64,000 bases of DNA from assembly GCA_036250195.1 (NCBI GenBank), contig JAVHZZ010000003.1, positions 33,448,335 through 33,512,334 of the forward strand. The letters are read 5' to 3'. This document shows positions 9,470 to 20,249 of this stretch, in pieces. Within the stretch, counting starts at the first letter, position 1. Each line of letters opens with the position of its first letter. Position numbers and translations under genes: made by a program. The DNA comes from Mixophyes australis (lineage: Eukaryota > Chordata > Amphibia > Anura > Limnodynastidae). Below the pieces are notes generated by a model. It made no database searches. It saw nothing but the letters and a program-made list of their open reading frames with translations, and had not been told where the DNA came from.

Positions 9470-10980
9470 TGTAGATAAAATGTAGTACTTCAGTTATCCG
9501 GCCACAAATAACTGCATATATACATATAATTATTATCCATGCCTTTCAAAGTAATAAAATGAACAATTTATACCGATTTAATTCCAGAAACTTAACTGGA
9601 AGCAACAATAATTATTTCAAATTAAAGTGGGAAATTCGTGTTCTAATAAACATGAACAAATATAATATTATGATAATACTTTGCTGACAATTTACTAATA
9701 TGACATGTAACCAAATCAGCTTCGCTTGAAATGTCCACCTACCCATCCGGGTCTGTGGCTAGGGACGTAGGAAAGACTTTTAATATGGCAGGGGTCAGTG
9801 AGCAACCATGTAAGCAGGAGTGAATCTCCTACCAGGTCAGACACTTCAAAACACGGCTACAAAACTTCCACACAGGAAGAACTGGTGTTATTGTGAGGCT
9901 GGTGTAAGCAGTGTGTTATTTAATTTGTTTTTCGGCCTTTAAAAGTCAAATAGGAATCTTGTTTCTTGCAATAGACCAAATGGCAATTAAGTCATGCAAA
10001 TAGTCGGCCATGACGCTGACTTACATACTGAGGGGGTCAAAACGCAATCAGCCAACCAGCAGTGTCCAGATAGTAGTCATTATCAATGTGTGTACCAGCT
10101 CTCCGACACACGCAGGAGATTCAACCTCCTAAAAAGTTATGTGAACACGAACACACTGTAACCAGCGTGCACTCGTCCAACCACAATCTGCCTCTCCAGG
10201 CGAATGGAGACAAAAGCCAACGATACGTATCAATGTATGTACGGGCGTGTGCATTTGTCTGTGCGCTACTTACATGCGTATCTTATGCCAAAAATTAAAT
10301 GATGTACAAGCAACTCTAAATGAGCCCCTTGATGTGCAAAATCTGCACAAGATACCGCAAAATCTATCGACCATCAGTGAAACGTCTCCTGTACTTTAGG
10401 CAGCATTCATTATATTCCAACGACTCGGACTGGCATGACAAATACATGCTGTTAAATATTGTTAAACAACTCGTCAAAACCTAGACATGGACTAAAAAAT
10501 GGGCTTTGACCCCTTACTCTCTGCACATTAAGCCAAGTTTTCCAATAAACACAACATTCAACAAATGCTAAATATAAAATCGTAACGTTTATATTAAGCA
10601 TGATCAGTACTAAAAATACATTGGTAAGGTCGGTACTGGACGGCAACATACAATGTGACAGTATATATGAATTATTGTTACTATTTCATGAAGGGGATGC
10701 TGTTCCTGCAGGTAGTTTCTTACAGAAAATGTGTTTCACACGCCCTCGTTACTTGCACTATTATTACTTGCCCCAGTTTATTTGCAAGGTGTCCTCGTGC
10801 TGCCATATAACACCTTTGGCAGCACATTAACCCCTTTGTCCCAGCTGTTTGGAGAAGAAAGGAAAGAGGGGGAGTGAGAGGGAAGTAGGAAAAGGTAAGG
10901 TTGAAGAAAAAAACTTGGCGTGAGGAGTCGTCTGCAGTTGGGTCAATGGCGCAGACTGGTGGTGTAATGGTGGGGAAGGT
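9470..10980. other. Unassigned sequence
   Basis: Moderately AT-rich, with only short open frames lacking recognisable domains. No convincing gene, RNA or repeat. Confidence 0.5.
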
Positions 10981-10984
10981 TTTC

Positions 10985-11640
10985 TTGGCACACATTAGGC
11001 GCCTTAATAACAATTGAGCATCATGTAAATGAGTACTGACCAAGTGCATCCCTTTATGACCACAGTCTACCCATCTTCTAATGGCTACTTCCAGCAGGAT
11101 AACGCACCATGTTATAGAGCACACGTCACTTCAAGCCAGTTCCAAAGACATGACAATGAGCTCAATGTACTCCAATGGCCTCCACAGTCACCACATCTCA
11201 ATCTAATAGATCACCTCCTGGATGTGGGAGAACGGGACATTCACAGCATCAATGTGCATCCCTTTATGGCCACAGTCTACCCATCTTCTAATGGCTACTT
11301 CCAGCAGGATAACGCACCATGTTATAGAGCACACGTCACTTCAAGCCAGTTCCACAGACATGACAATGAGCTCAGTGTAATCCAACGGCCTCCACATCTC
11401 AATCTAATACAGCACCTCCTGGATGTGGGGGAACGGGAGATTGACAGCATCAACGTGCAGCCAACAAATCTGCAGGAACTGCGTGACGTTATCCTGCCAG
11501 CATGGACCGGGATGTCTAAGGAATGTGTCCAGCACCTTCTTGAATCCACGCCACGAAAAACAGGCTGTTCCGGGGGCAAAGAGGGGTCCTACTCAGTACT
11601 AGAAAGCTATACCCAATAAAGTGGGCACTTAGTGTACATA
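10985..11640 (+). pseudogene. Tc1/mariner transposase fragment with tandem duplication
   Basis: The frame 11029-11619 encodes the C-terminal part of a Tc1-type transposase. GYFQQDNAPCYRAHV is the second catalytic aspartate motif of the DDE core. PPQSPHLNLIDHLLDVGER corresponds to the third catalytic segment, where the expected glutamate is aspartate in copy one and glutamine in copy two. A segment of about 210 bp (11042-11251) is repeated at 11252-11452, so both motifs appear twice. The N-terminal DNA-binding half is missing. The end ACCCAATAAAGTGG...AGTGTA resembles the terminal repeat of this family. Broken and inactive. Confidence 0.9.
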
Positions 11641-12040
11641 TATTTATATAAATATATATATTAGCCACTACACCTATATTTAATATGGAGAACAATTTCT
11701 TTACCAAAAAGAAAACTTTGACAAAAACTAAAATATCCAAAACATATTGCTCAGTACCACCTTTATACCAGGTCATTCCCTGCTCTGTATCTTCCAGAAA
11801 GTGAGGTTTATGCCCAATATACTGTTCGCCTTGTCTTATCTCTACAGAGAAATAAATGCTTTGGTATCTTCACCCCAAGCTGCACATACTGTACCCTCCA
11901 CCAAATATGTTATTATTCTGTATGTTCTGACATTGTTATACATAATATATACATTCTGTAAAAAGTATAGAAGTATAAAATGCAGCACACCACACATAAT
12001 CCACAACTTCCCTCCAGGTTGTGTACTTCCATAATATACT
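11641..12040. other. Unassigned sequence
   Basis: AT-rich with no supported gene. The end grades into the following minisatellite. Confidence 0.45.
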
Positions 12041-12044
12041 GCAC

Positions 12045-12677
12045 AACTTCCTTCCAGTGCACATACGCTCTACTTTCTCTCCAGCACACTCTATAGCCAC
12101 TCTCTACCTTCTCTCCAGCACTCTCTATAGCCACTCTCTACCTTCTGTCCAGCGCACTCTATAACCACTATCTACCTTCTCTCCAGCACTCTCTATAGCC
12201 ACTCTCTACCTTCTGTCCAGCGCACTCTATAACCACTATCTACCTTCTCTCCAGCGCACTCTATAGCCACTCTCTACCTTCTCTCCAGCACACTCTATAG
12301 CCACTCTCTACCTTCTCTCCAGCACACTCTATAGCCATTCTCTACCTTCTCTCCAGCACACTCTATAGCCACTCTCTACCTTCTCTCCAGCGCACTCAAT
12401 AGTCACTCTCTACCTTCTCTCCAGCACACTCTATAGCCACTCTTTACCTTCTCTCCAGCACACTCTATAGCCACTCTCTACCTTCTGTCCAGCGCACTCT
12501 ATAGCCACTCTCTACCGTCTCTCCAGCACACTCTATAGCCACTCTCTACCTTCTCTCCAGCGCACTCTATAGCCACTCTTTACCTTCTCTCCAGCGCACT
12601 ATATAGCCACTCTCTACCTTCTCTCCAGCACACTCTATAGCCACTCTCTACCTTCTCTCCAGCACACTCTATAGCCC
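12045..12677 (+). repeat. 34-bp minisatellite, left arm
   Basis: The unit is built from CTCTCTACCTTCTCTCCAG and CACACTCTATAGCCA, period 34 bp, about 18 copies. It stops at 12677 where the ERV begins and resumes at 19502, so the array predates the provirus. One strand is strongly pyrimidine-rich. Confidence 0.95.
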
Positions 12678-12855
12678 TGTCGAAGTCAGCAAATTGGATA
12701 AAGTCATTTCAATTAATATCGAGCAAACTTGATTTTCTTTGTCTGAAATTATGCATAGAGCACGCTACGGCGTGGAAGGGCGTATCCAGCCGCAACACAT
12801 GGCAATAACAGTTTTTACACTTTAGTATACATTCGCACCAACACACACATTTGTA
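12678..12855 (+). repeat. Truncated 5' LTR
   Basis: Matches the beginning of the 3' LTR (18704 on) up to ACACACATTTGTAAA, then runs straight into gag sequence. It carries 50 bp (12688-12737) absent from the 3' LTR; the flanking GTC words suggest the 3' copy lost it. The promoter part of the LTR is missing here. Confidence 0.9.
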
Positions 12856-13419
12856 AACTGGAGTAAGATTTTCACCATAAAACAAAAAGATAGTGAAACA
12901 GCATCAGATTACTTCATTAGAGCTATAGCAGCGATAACACGGTTCACTGGGATATCAAACATAGGTGAGGACCCACATCACAGGGAAGTAGCTGTAGGAG
13001 TACTAATGGATGGTCTTAGGGAAAATTTAAAAACCAGACTACAAACCTCATTACCTAATTGGAGAGGCATCACAGTAGATTCCCTTAGGGAGTCTGCTGT
13101 GGAGCATGATAAAAATATCTTTAGGAAAAAGGAAGAGAAGAGTGATAGGTTGATGACGGTGAGTATACTGGCTCTAGAGGGGATGCATACACGACCACCA
13201 GCATACAACCCACATAATAAGAAACATAGATTGATCAGATGTTTGAACTGTAATGAAGAAGGACACGTTAGGAGGGATTCTAAAAAGGACAGATACAACC
13301 CTAGAGGTGGGACACATAGATATCCTCCAAGGAGGGATGCACATAGACTAGAAGACTCACATCTACCCGCGCATGTATTAGCAGCAAATGCTGCGCGGGA
13401 AAGCGATAGTCAGCGCTAG
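12856..13419 (+). pseudogene. gag: gag remnant (capsid C-terminus and nucleocapsid)
   Basis: The frame is open from the LTR junction to TAG at 13417-13419. The first part resembles a capsid C-terminal region (GISNIGEDPH, then VLMDGLRENLKTRLQ). One zinc knuckle is visible at about 13240-13283 with C-x2-C-x4-H in place, but the fourth ligand is serine (TCT) instead of cysteine, so metal binding should be impaired. Basic residues follow. The matrix region and start codon are deleted. Confidence 0.85.
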
Positions 13420-14064
13420 GGGTCAGGTCATACCTGTAGTCTACAGCCAGTGAGGTTAACTGAGAGTCTGAGAGAAGAACCAACAATGATAGTTGACATA
13501 GCTGGTAGGAAACAAACTTTTCTTGTAGATACAGGGGCGGCCAGATCTGTGATAACGTCTCCTTTTAATCTACAGATGACCAGTAAAACTATTCCAGCTA
13601 TGGGGGTAACGGGAAGAGTGTTACATTATCCTATAACTAAACCCACAGAAGTTACTATCGGGCCCCTGCATACTAAGCATTCGTTTCTCTTAGCTGCAGC
13701 AGCTCCTACTAACTTGCTAGGGAGAGACTTGTTATGTAAAATGGGATGTGTCATATACTGTACCCCAGATGGTGTGTTCTTAGATATACCAGAGAAGGTC
13801 GTGCATGAGGTACAGGATATATTGGACACCCCTCAAAGGTTAATGTTGCACTCTACCATTGTAGAACAAAGTCCATCTCAAGTAAAGGGGATGTTGCTGG
13901 AAATACCGGGTTCACTATGGACCAGAGATGGACAGGACACTGGACTAATGGCAAACGTAGCTCCTGTGATGGTAAATCTAAAAAATGGTAGGGTAGCTCC
14001 AAAAATCCCACAGTATCCATTAAAACCAGAGGTGGAACTAGGGGTATATCCCTCTTCACCCTGA
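13420..14064 (+). pseudogene. pro-pol: Retroviral protease and start of reverse transcriptase
   Basis: In the same frame as gag, separated only by the amber codon TAG-GGG at 13417. The aspartic protease shows the DTGAA active-site motif and the LLGRDLL motif near its C-terminus. The frame then enters the N-terminal part of reverse transcriptase and ends at TGA 14062-14064, just after a deletion junction at about 14040. Same-frame amber between gag and pro is the gammaretrovirus-type readthrough arrangement. Confidence 0.88.
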
Positions 14065-15157
14065 CTGCCAATACCTTTTTGCATTCTTCTACCGGGGGGT
14101 GCAATATACATGGACCAGACTGCCCCAGGGGTTCATTGAGAGCCCCAGTATTTTCTCTCAAGCCTTACATGACTGTTTACAAACTTTCCAGCCTAGCAAT
14201 GGGTCTGTTCTAATTCAATATGTGGACGATTTGTTGTTGTGCTCTGATTCTTTTATGTCATGTTTACATGATACTAAATTGTTGTTGCGCCATCTCGCGC
14301 AAACAGGGCACAAAGTGGCAAAGGACAAGTTACAGCCATGTCAGACTAAGGTCAAATACTTAGGGCACTGTCTCACCCAGGGGCTAAGACATCTGACGAC
14401 TGAGAGAATTGAGGCCATACAACACATGACTCTGCCGCAAAGCCAGAAGCAAATTTGTACCTTCTTGGGGATGTGTGGATACTGTAGATCCTGGATCCCA
14501 GGTTTTTCTATTCTGGTATTACCATTGCAGGAGCTAGTCTCTTCCTCGAAACCAGAACATGTCGTACACACAGAGGAGTCAGAACAAGCGTTCTTTAATC
14601 TTAAAGATAGTCTGACTAGAGCACCAGCATTGGGAATACCTGATTATGAAAAGCCTTTTGAGCTATACTGTACGGAAGCTGATGGTTGCGCAGCAGGTGT
14701 CCTCACACAGAAACATGGTGACGCTAGCAGACCGGTAGCATACTACAGTGCACAATTGGACACTGTGGCAAGATCACTCCCAAAATGTCTCAGAAGTGTA
14801 GCAGCGACAGCTCTACTGGTAAGTAAGAGCAAGGATGTAGTATTAGGACATGATTCAACTGTCTATACACCCCATGCTGTATCAGCTCTGTTATATTCAG
14901 CTCAAACCAGACATATTTCCTCAGCTAGATTCACAAAGTGGGAACTAGCCCTGATGGCACCCTCAAACATCACCATCAAACGATGTAGCACCTTAAATCC
15001 AGCTACATACCTTCCATAGGTGTCTCGAGAGACACAAAGGGTGGGAGGTGAGGAGACCCTGGGTGATGATGAGTTTGGCAAGAGTACTGATACGCATGAT
15101 TGTATGGAATACCTGAACCAGACCTTTACTGCCAGGCCCGACATACGTGACACCCCT
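14042..15157 (+). pseudogene. pol: Reverse transcriptase palm/thumb and connection
   Basis: Relative to the preceding segment the frame has changed and most of the RT fingers and the first palm aspartate region are absent. The RLPQGF motif and the catalytic YVDD box (14219-14230) are present, followed by thumb-like sequence (FLGMCGYCRSWIPGF) and an RNase H-like connection segment. The reading frame meets TAG at 15017-15019 and again near 15158. The enzyme would be non-functional. Confidence 0.9.
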
Positions 15158-15159
15158 TA

Positions 15160-15666
15160 GAAAATGTAGATTTTACGTTTTATACAGACGGGAGTTGTCA
15201 TAGACAGACAGAGACGGGAGAACTATGTACTGGTTACGCTGTTGTAGACGATCAGGATGTTGCAGAAGCTAAACCCCTTGGTCCACCTCACTCAGCCCAG
15301 GTGGCGGAACTAGTAGCATTAAGGAGAGCTTGTTTGTTGGCAAAAGGTAAATCAGCTAATATATATACTGACTCTAGGTACGCTTTCGGAGTAGTGCACG
15401 ATTTTGGGGCCCTTTGGCATCTTAGAAACTTTATGACAGCAGCTGGCACACCAGTGGCACACTCACAACACATAAAAGGACTTTTGACAGCGATACAGTT
15501 ACCCAGGCCGGTAGCCGTCATAAAGTGTAAAGCCCATACCTCTGAAGAAGACCCGGTGTCATTGGGCAATAACAGGGCGGACGAAGCTGCTAAATGGGCA
15601 GCCTATAACCGTATCGACCGATATTATGATGGTTTTTCAGACATTAGACATGCAGAAATGAATTGA
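15160..15666 (+). pseudogene. pol: Retroviral RNase H domain
   Basis: Begins in a third frame with YTDGS (first acidic residue). AELVALRRA carries the catalytic glutamate and IYTDSRYAFGVVHD the next aspartate. NNRADEAAKWA supplies the last. These four motifs fit a cellular-type RNase H as in class I retroviruses. A stop at 15664-15666 ends the domain before integrase. Confidence 0.9.
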
Positions 15667-15959
15667 AATGCAAGATTTGTGTTCCCTGCAGGAAAGGGCG
15701 GTCTGGAAGGCAAAGGGATGTGGTCAAGAGTCCTCAGGAGTCTGGAGGGATGGACAAGGTAAGCCTGTAGCTCCCTGAACATACTATCCAAGCCTGGCTG
15801 AAGCAGCACACGGCCTGACTAACCTGCGTAAAGAAGGTATGTGCAAACTGGTGAGAGCATACTGGTGTGCTCCCGGATATTCCTCTCAGGCTGGTAAGAA
15901 AGCAATGTCATGTCTTACTTGTTTGAGAAAAAATGTAGGGGAAAACTATTCCTACTGAG
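15667..15959 (+). pseudogene. pol: Degenerate integrase N-terminal region
   Basis: Fragments of the zinc-binding region can be read (an AHGLT stretch and CLTC at the end), but frames shift and stops interrupt, and the second histidine of the HHCC set is not evident. Confidence 0.7.
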
Positions 15960-16838
15960 CCATCCCACATCCCTCCTACAGACGGACCTTTTCAGGTAAT
16001 ACAAATTGACTATATCCAATTACCACCTTGCAGGAATCTAAAGTATGTGTTAGTATGTATTGATGTGTTTTCCGGTTGGGTAGAAGCATATCCGGCAGCC
16101 ACTAATACTGCTGTGTTCACTGCAAAGAAAATTGTACAAGATTTTGTGTGTAGGTTCGGTATCCCTAGAATCATTGAAAGTGATAGGGGTACCCACTTTA
16201 CTGGTGATATCTTCCAAAATATGTGTAAACTCATGGGAATCAGTAGCAGACTTCACACCCCTTACCGACCACAAGCCAGTGGTAAGGTGGAAAGAGTAAA
16301 TGGTACCATTAAGAACAAGCTTGGTAAGGTAATGGCTGAAACTGGGTTGGCGTGGCCCGAAGCTTTGCCACTAGTCCTCCATAGCATCTGAACCACTCCT
16401 AGACCTCCTCTTAATCTGTCCCCCTTTGAGATACTGTTCGGCCGACAACCTCATTTGATCGTGAGTCCGCAAGACGGCTTAAAGTGTAATAATGAAGTGA
16501 CTGTGCAATATCTTATAACAATGAGCAGACAGCTAAAACAACAACAAAAAACCCTCAAAATGCTGTCACCTGGTATGCCACAAACGAACTGTCATGATGT
16601 TGAACTTGGGGACTATGTTATGATCCGCAATTTCTTACGTTCAGGTTGTTTAACAGACCATTGGGAAGGCCTGTACCAAGTGCTGCTGACCAGTACCACA
16701 TCACTGAAGGTTGCAGAGAGAGATACTTGGGTCCATTCCACCCACTGCAGGAGAGTCAGTAACCCGGAGAAAGTACGAGATAAAGCTAAGACCGACGACA
16801 CTGATCTGTCTCTCGTAAATCTGTCCCGGGAGACCTAA
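15960..16838 (+). pseudogene. pol: Integrase core and C-terminal domain
   Basis: One frame with a single internal TGA at 16389-16391. Catalytic residues are Asp (codon 16008, in QIDYIQL), Asp (16182, in ESDRG) and Glu (16290, in GKVERVNG). The last two are separated by 35 residues, the retroviral D,D-35-E spacing. The C-terminal part (GDYVMIRNF, then HWEGLYQVLL) resembles the DNA-binding domain typical of gammaretroviral integrases. It stops 57 bases before the env start. Confidence 0.92.
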
Positions 16839-16895
16839 AGCCTGCAGTCGAGACACCTGAACCAGAGACGTTGCCTCAGAACTATCTTTCCAGCG

Positions 16896-18674
16896 ATGGA
16901 GTGGCGGTTTTTGTTTTTCTTTTGTTACAGGATTTTCCTTGTTTTTACTTTTTCTAGGACACTCGATTTTTGTGAAGGAGCATGGAGGACAGAGGAAGGC
17001 TCTGGTAGTGATACGGATGAGATGGAGTTAGTAGAATACTCAGAGCAGCCCATTATCAAGCTTGGTCCAGGGGTTATGAAAAGGTCTGCTAGCTCGGGAA
17101 CTCAGAGACAGTGTGAGGGGCTATTGTCTGATGAGTATTGTATCTGTAAGTTCTGTGACTCCCTAGTTGAAGAAAAGTGCATCCAGCGATGCCAGTCCAC
17201 CAGTACCCTGGACATGGGCGGGCATCCTCTGAAGGATTATCACTCCTTAGTGGGTAAGGTTCTAAATCAAACTGAGTGCTGGGTGTGCTCACATGTGCCT
17301 CAGGGACAGCATAACATAGGACTAGTACCATTCCCACTAAACATCTCTGAGCTACTAGAATTGAGGGGAGGAAGGCCCATAGAAGGGAGGTACAATAACA
17401 CTAGGTCCCCTAGTCTGAAGCTTCAACAATACTCCTTAGACAGATCCTTACTGTGCCTAAACATCTCTCATGCAAAGCGTCTGGAGAATTGGGAAGCTGA
17501 CCTATCCGATCAGACAATGGCTCGCCACACTCATTTTGGAGGGAGACTTGTAAGGTCACCAATAGGCAGGACTGTTGATGGACACCACAAATTAGGGTGT
17601 GTAACTAAACATAAGAAAGTATCCATTTGAAAGGTCTCTATAGGTAATTGTAAGAATGTCATCCATGCTGAAATGTGTCTCGAACAAATGGAGGCACTAG
17701 GCATGGGTAGTTTTGTCAAAACCTTATGTGATATAATTAATGGGCATACTGTTCCTTATGTTCTCCCTGATGATGTTTACTTTGTTTGTGGGAGAAAAGC
17801 TTATTCCTGGGTGACTCTGAGTTCCAAGGGCTTGTGTTTCTTAGCTAAACTGGTTCCTGAAATCATGACTATTACTCATAAAGAAATGGTTGGTATTCAC
17901 AAGACTACATCACCACCATACATACACACACAGTATGAACGCCGTGGCAAGAGAAATATGATTCCTGGTGAGAAACCCATAGCTACAAAATTGATTAGTG
18001 AAACTGCTGGTTTCCAAGTTATGGTTGCTCTAGATCTCACCAGGACCGCTCGGGGAACATTAAACTTTAAATATATTCAAGACCTAGCTAAATTAATAGA
18101 TAATATCACCGAGATGTATGATGACACTTTCAGGTATACTGGAAGGGAGCTACAAGCGTACATGAAGGAGTTGGTGCAACATAGACTGGTACTAAATTAT
18201 CTCACCTCTATTACTGGTGGGTACTGTGTGACACTGGCCACCCAGTTCGGTGTCAAATGTTGCTCGTACATCACCAATAATACGGATGACCCTAAGGAGA
18301 TTATAGACCGGAAAATGGATGATATCCTGCAACTGAAATGGGAATTTCGAAGGAACCATAATTCTTCGTTATATGAGGTCGGGGAAAAGGTGGCAGGTTG
18401 GTTCTCGTGGTTGAATCCTGTGAAATGGTTCTCTGGTTTGGGGGAGTGGTCACAGGAAATGGTTGCTAGTGTAGGTAAGCTCCTTCTCCTTATACTGGGT
18501 GTCATCTTAGCAATTGGTTTATGTGTCAAATGTGTTCCTACTGTGTTGAAGTGTGGAAAACAGTTTTCTGGGAGAAAGACTGAGAACGAGACTGAAAGGG
18601 TGGTGAGAGATACCGAGATCATGGTCTGTGAAGAAGTGTTGTATAATCCTGAACTTGAGACGTTGATTAGGTGA
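16896..18674 (+). pseudogene. env: env remnant, one in-frame stop
   Basis: 593 codons with one TGA at 17628-17630. The start has a hydrophobic signal-peptide-like stretch. SU contains a CWVC motif (17277-17288). RRGKR at 17940-17954 is a furin-type cleavage site. TM contains GGYC followed ten residues later by CC (18225, 18258-18261), then a Trp-rich stretch (WFSWLNPVKWF). The hydrophobic membrane span LLLLILGVILAIGLCVKCV lies at about 18478-18537, with a cytoplasmic tail of about 45 residues. CXXC plus a TM CC motif suggests covalently linked SU-TM. The known class I spacing is C-x6-CC, so x10 here is unusual. Confidence 0.9.
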
Positions 18675-18691
18675 TAGTTTATAACACTATC

Positions 18692-18703
18692 AAAGGGTGG
18701 AGC
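18692..18703 (+). promoter_or_regulatory. Polypurine tract before the 3' LTR
   Basis: AAAGGGTGGAGC abuts the LTR start TGTCGAAG. It is the expected primer site for plus-strand synthesis, with one T and one terminal C departing from pure purine. Confidence 0.7.
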
Positions 18704-19501
18704 TGTCGAAGTCTTTGTCTGAAATTATGCGTAGAGCACGCTACGGCGTGGAAGGGCGTATCCAGCCGCAACACGTGGCAATAACAGTTTTTACACTTTA
18801 GTATACATTCGCACCAACACACACATTTGTAAATAGTACACATTAATCGTAGTCGTAACACATAGTTATGTATGTCGAAATATAGTAGTGTTTATGTGTA
18901 ATATTATATGTTATATGCATATTAGTGATACATATGGTTCGGGTTAAAGGAAATGTGTCATGTCTAATATCATATTAATCCCCTTTACATTGGCAGCTGT
19001 TCGGTGCATTCGGCAAAGAGATCGCACATTGCATACTCTAGTTATTGATGTTAGGGAATAAACCTTTAATATGATATTGACTGTAAAATGCTAATGGACT
19101 GATTGTAATTGGAGTTTTGGCGGGAAGAACAGAGCTCATCCCCTGGAGAGATGACCCCCACCTTTGGATTCCTTAGATTGAATCAGCCTATGATGTGCAA
19201 CCCCCTGGACCCTCCTGAACCCTGGACCAATAGAAGCAAGCTATACCATCTGCATTGTTTCACTGTATCTCTGTTTGCATATAAGCAGTAGCTCTCATGT
19301 AGTGTTCAGTCACATTAACCACAGACTTCAGACCTGAATGACTGTTCACTGGATCCAGAGCGCCTGCGATAAGTAACGTCTGTACTTACTATTATTTCGC
19401 TTGAATTATTATGCTACCTTTTGACAATAAATATTTGTGCGTTGGAAACACAAATCGAGATTCGACAATCGTTATTGGATAGCGACAAAACGCTCTTAAC
19501 A
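18704..19501 (+). repeat. 3' LTR (798 bp)
   Basis: Bounded by TGTCGAAG and TTAACA. U3 contains a TATA box ATATAAG at 19279-19285, and AATAAA at 19426-19431 fits the polyadenylation signal in R. The implied R region starts near 19305. A 50-bp segment present in the 5' copy is missing. It borders minisatellite at 19502. Confidence 0.93.
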
Positions 19502-20249
19502 CCACTCTCTACCTTCTCTCCAGCGCACTCAATAGTCACTCTCTACCTTCTCTCCAGCACACTCTATAGCCACTCTTTACCTTCTCTCCAGCACACTCTA
19601 TAGCCACTCTCTACCTTCTCTCCAGCACACTCTATAGACACTCTTTACCTTCTCTCCAGCACAATCTATAGCCACTCTCTACCTTATCTCCAGCGCACTC
19701 TATAGCTACTCTCTACCTTCTCTCCAGCGCACTATATAGCCATTCTCTAATTTATCTCCAGTGCACACTCTCTACAACCACTCTCTACCTTCTCGTCAAT
19801 GCACATTTGTGCTATAGCTACTCTCTACCTTCTACCCAGTGCCCATTCTCTCTATAACTACTCTCTACCTTCTCTCCAGAGCGCATTCTCTCTATAGTTA
19901 CTCTCTACCATCTCTCCAGTGCACAGTCTCTCTATAACTACCCTCTACCATCTCTCCAGTGCACATTCTCTCTCTAACTACTCCCCTCTCTCCAGTGCAC
20001 ATTCTCTCTCTAACTACTTTCTTCTCTCCAGTGCACATTCTCTCTATAGTTACTCTCTACCATCTCTCCAGTGCACAGTCTCTCTCTAACTACTTTCTTC
20101 TCTCCAGAGCGCATTCTCTCTATAGTTACTCTCTACCATCTCTCCAGTGCACAGTCTCTCTCTAACTACTTTCTTCTCTCCAGTGCACATTCTCTCTATA
20201 GTTACTCTCTACCATCTCTCCAGTGCACAGTCTCTCTATAACTACTCTC
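19502..20249 (+). repeat. Minisatellite, middle arm (34-bp to about 40-bp units)
   Basis: Starts with the same 34-bp unit as 12045-12677. From about 19760 the unit lengthens to about 40 bp (CTCTCTACCATCTCTCCAG, TGCACAGTCTCTCTATAACTA). Interrupted at 20250 by a non-autonomous hAT element. Confidence 0.93.

Larger units (their letters stand above)
12678..19501 (+). mobile_element. Endogenous retrovirus, gamma/epsilon-like, defective (6.8 kb)
   Basis: Starts TGTCGAAG and ends CTTAACA; the copy of the start at 18704 marks the 3' LTR. Internal order is gag remnant, protease, reverse transcriptase, RNase H, integrase, env, purine tract. Class I (gamma/epsilon-like) is indicated by gag and pro sharing one frame across an amber codon, a single CCHC-like knuckle, the integrase C-terminal region, and an env with CWVC and CC motifs. 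The 5' LTR is cut after about 180 bp, so U5, primer-binding site and the start of gag are gone. Target duplication is unclear: flanks read TATAGCCC on the left and CCACTCTC on the right, both satellite. In about 120 comparable bases the two LTRs differ at two positions, plus a 50-bp gap. Confidence 0.95.

Noticed and set aside
12675..12680. Clean target duplication for the ERV
   Set aside because: Flanks GCCC and CCAC do not match exactly and both lie in repeat units, so no duplication can be claimed.
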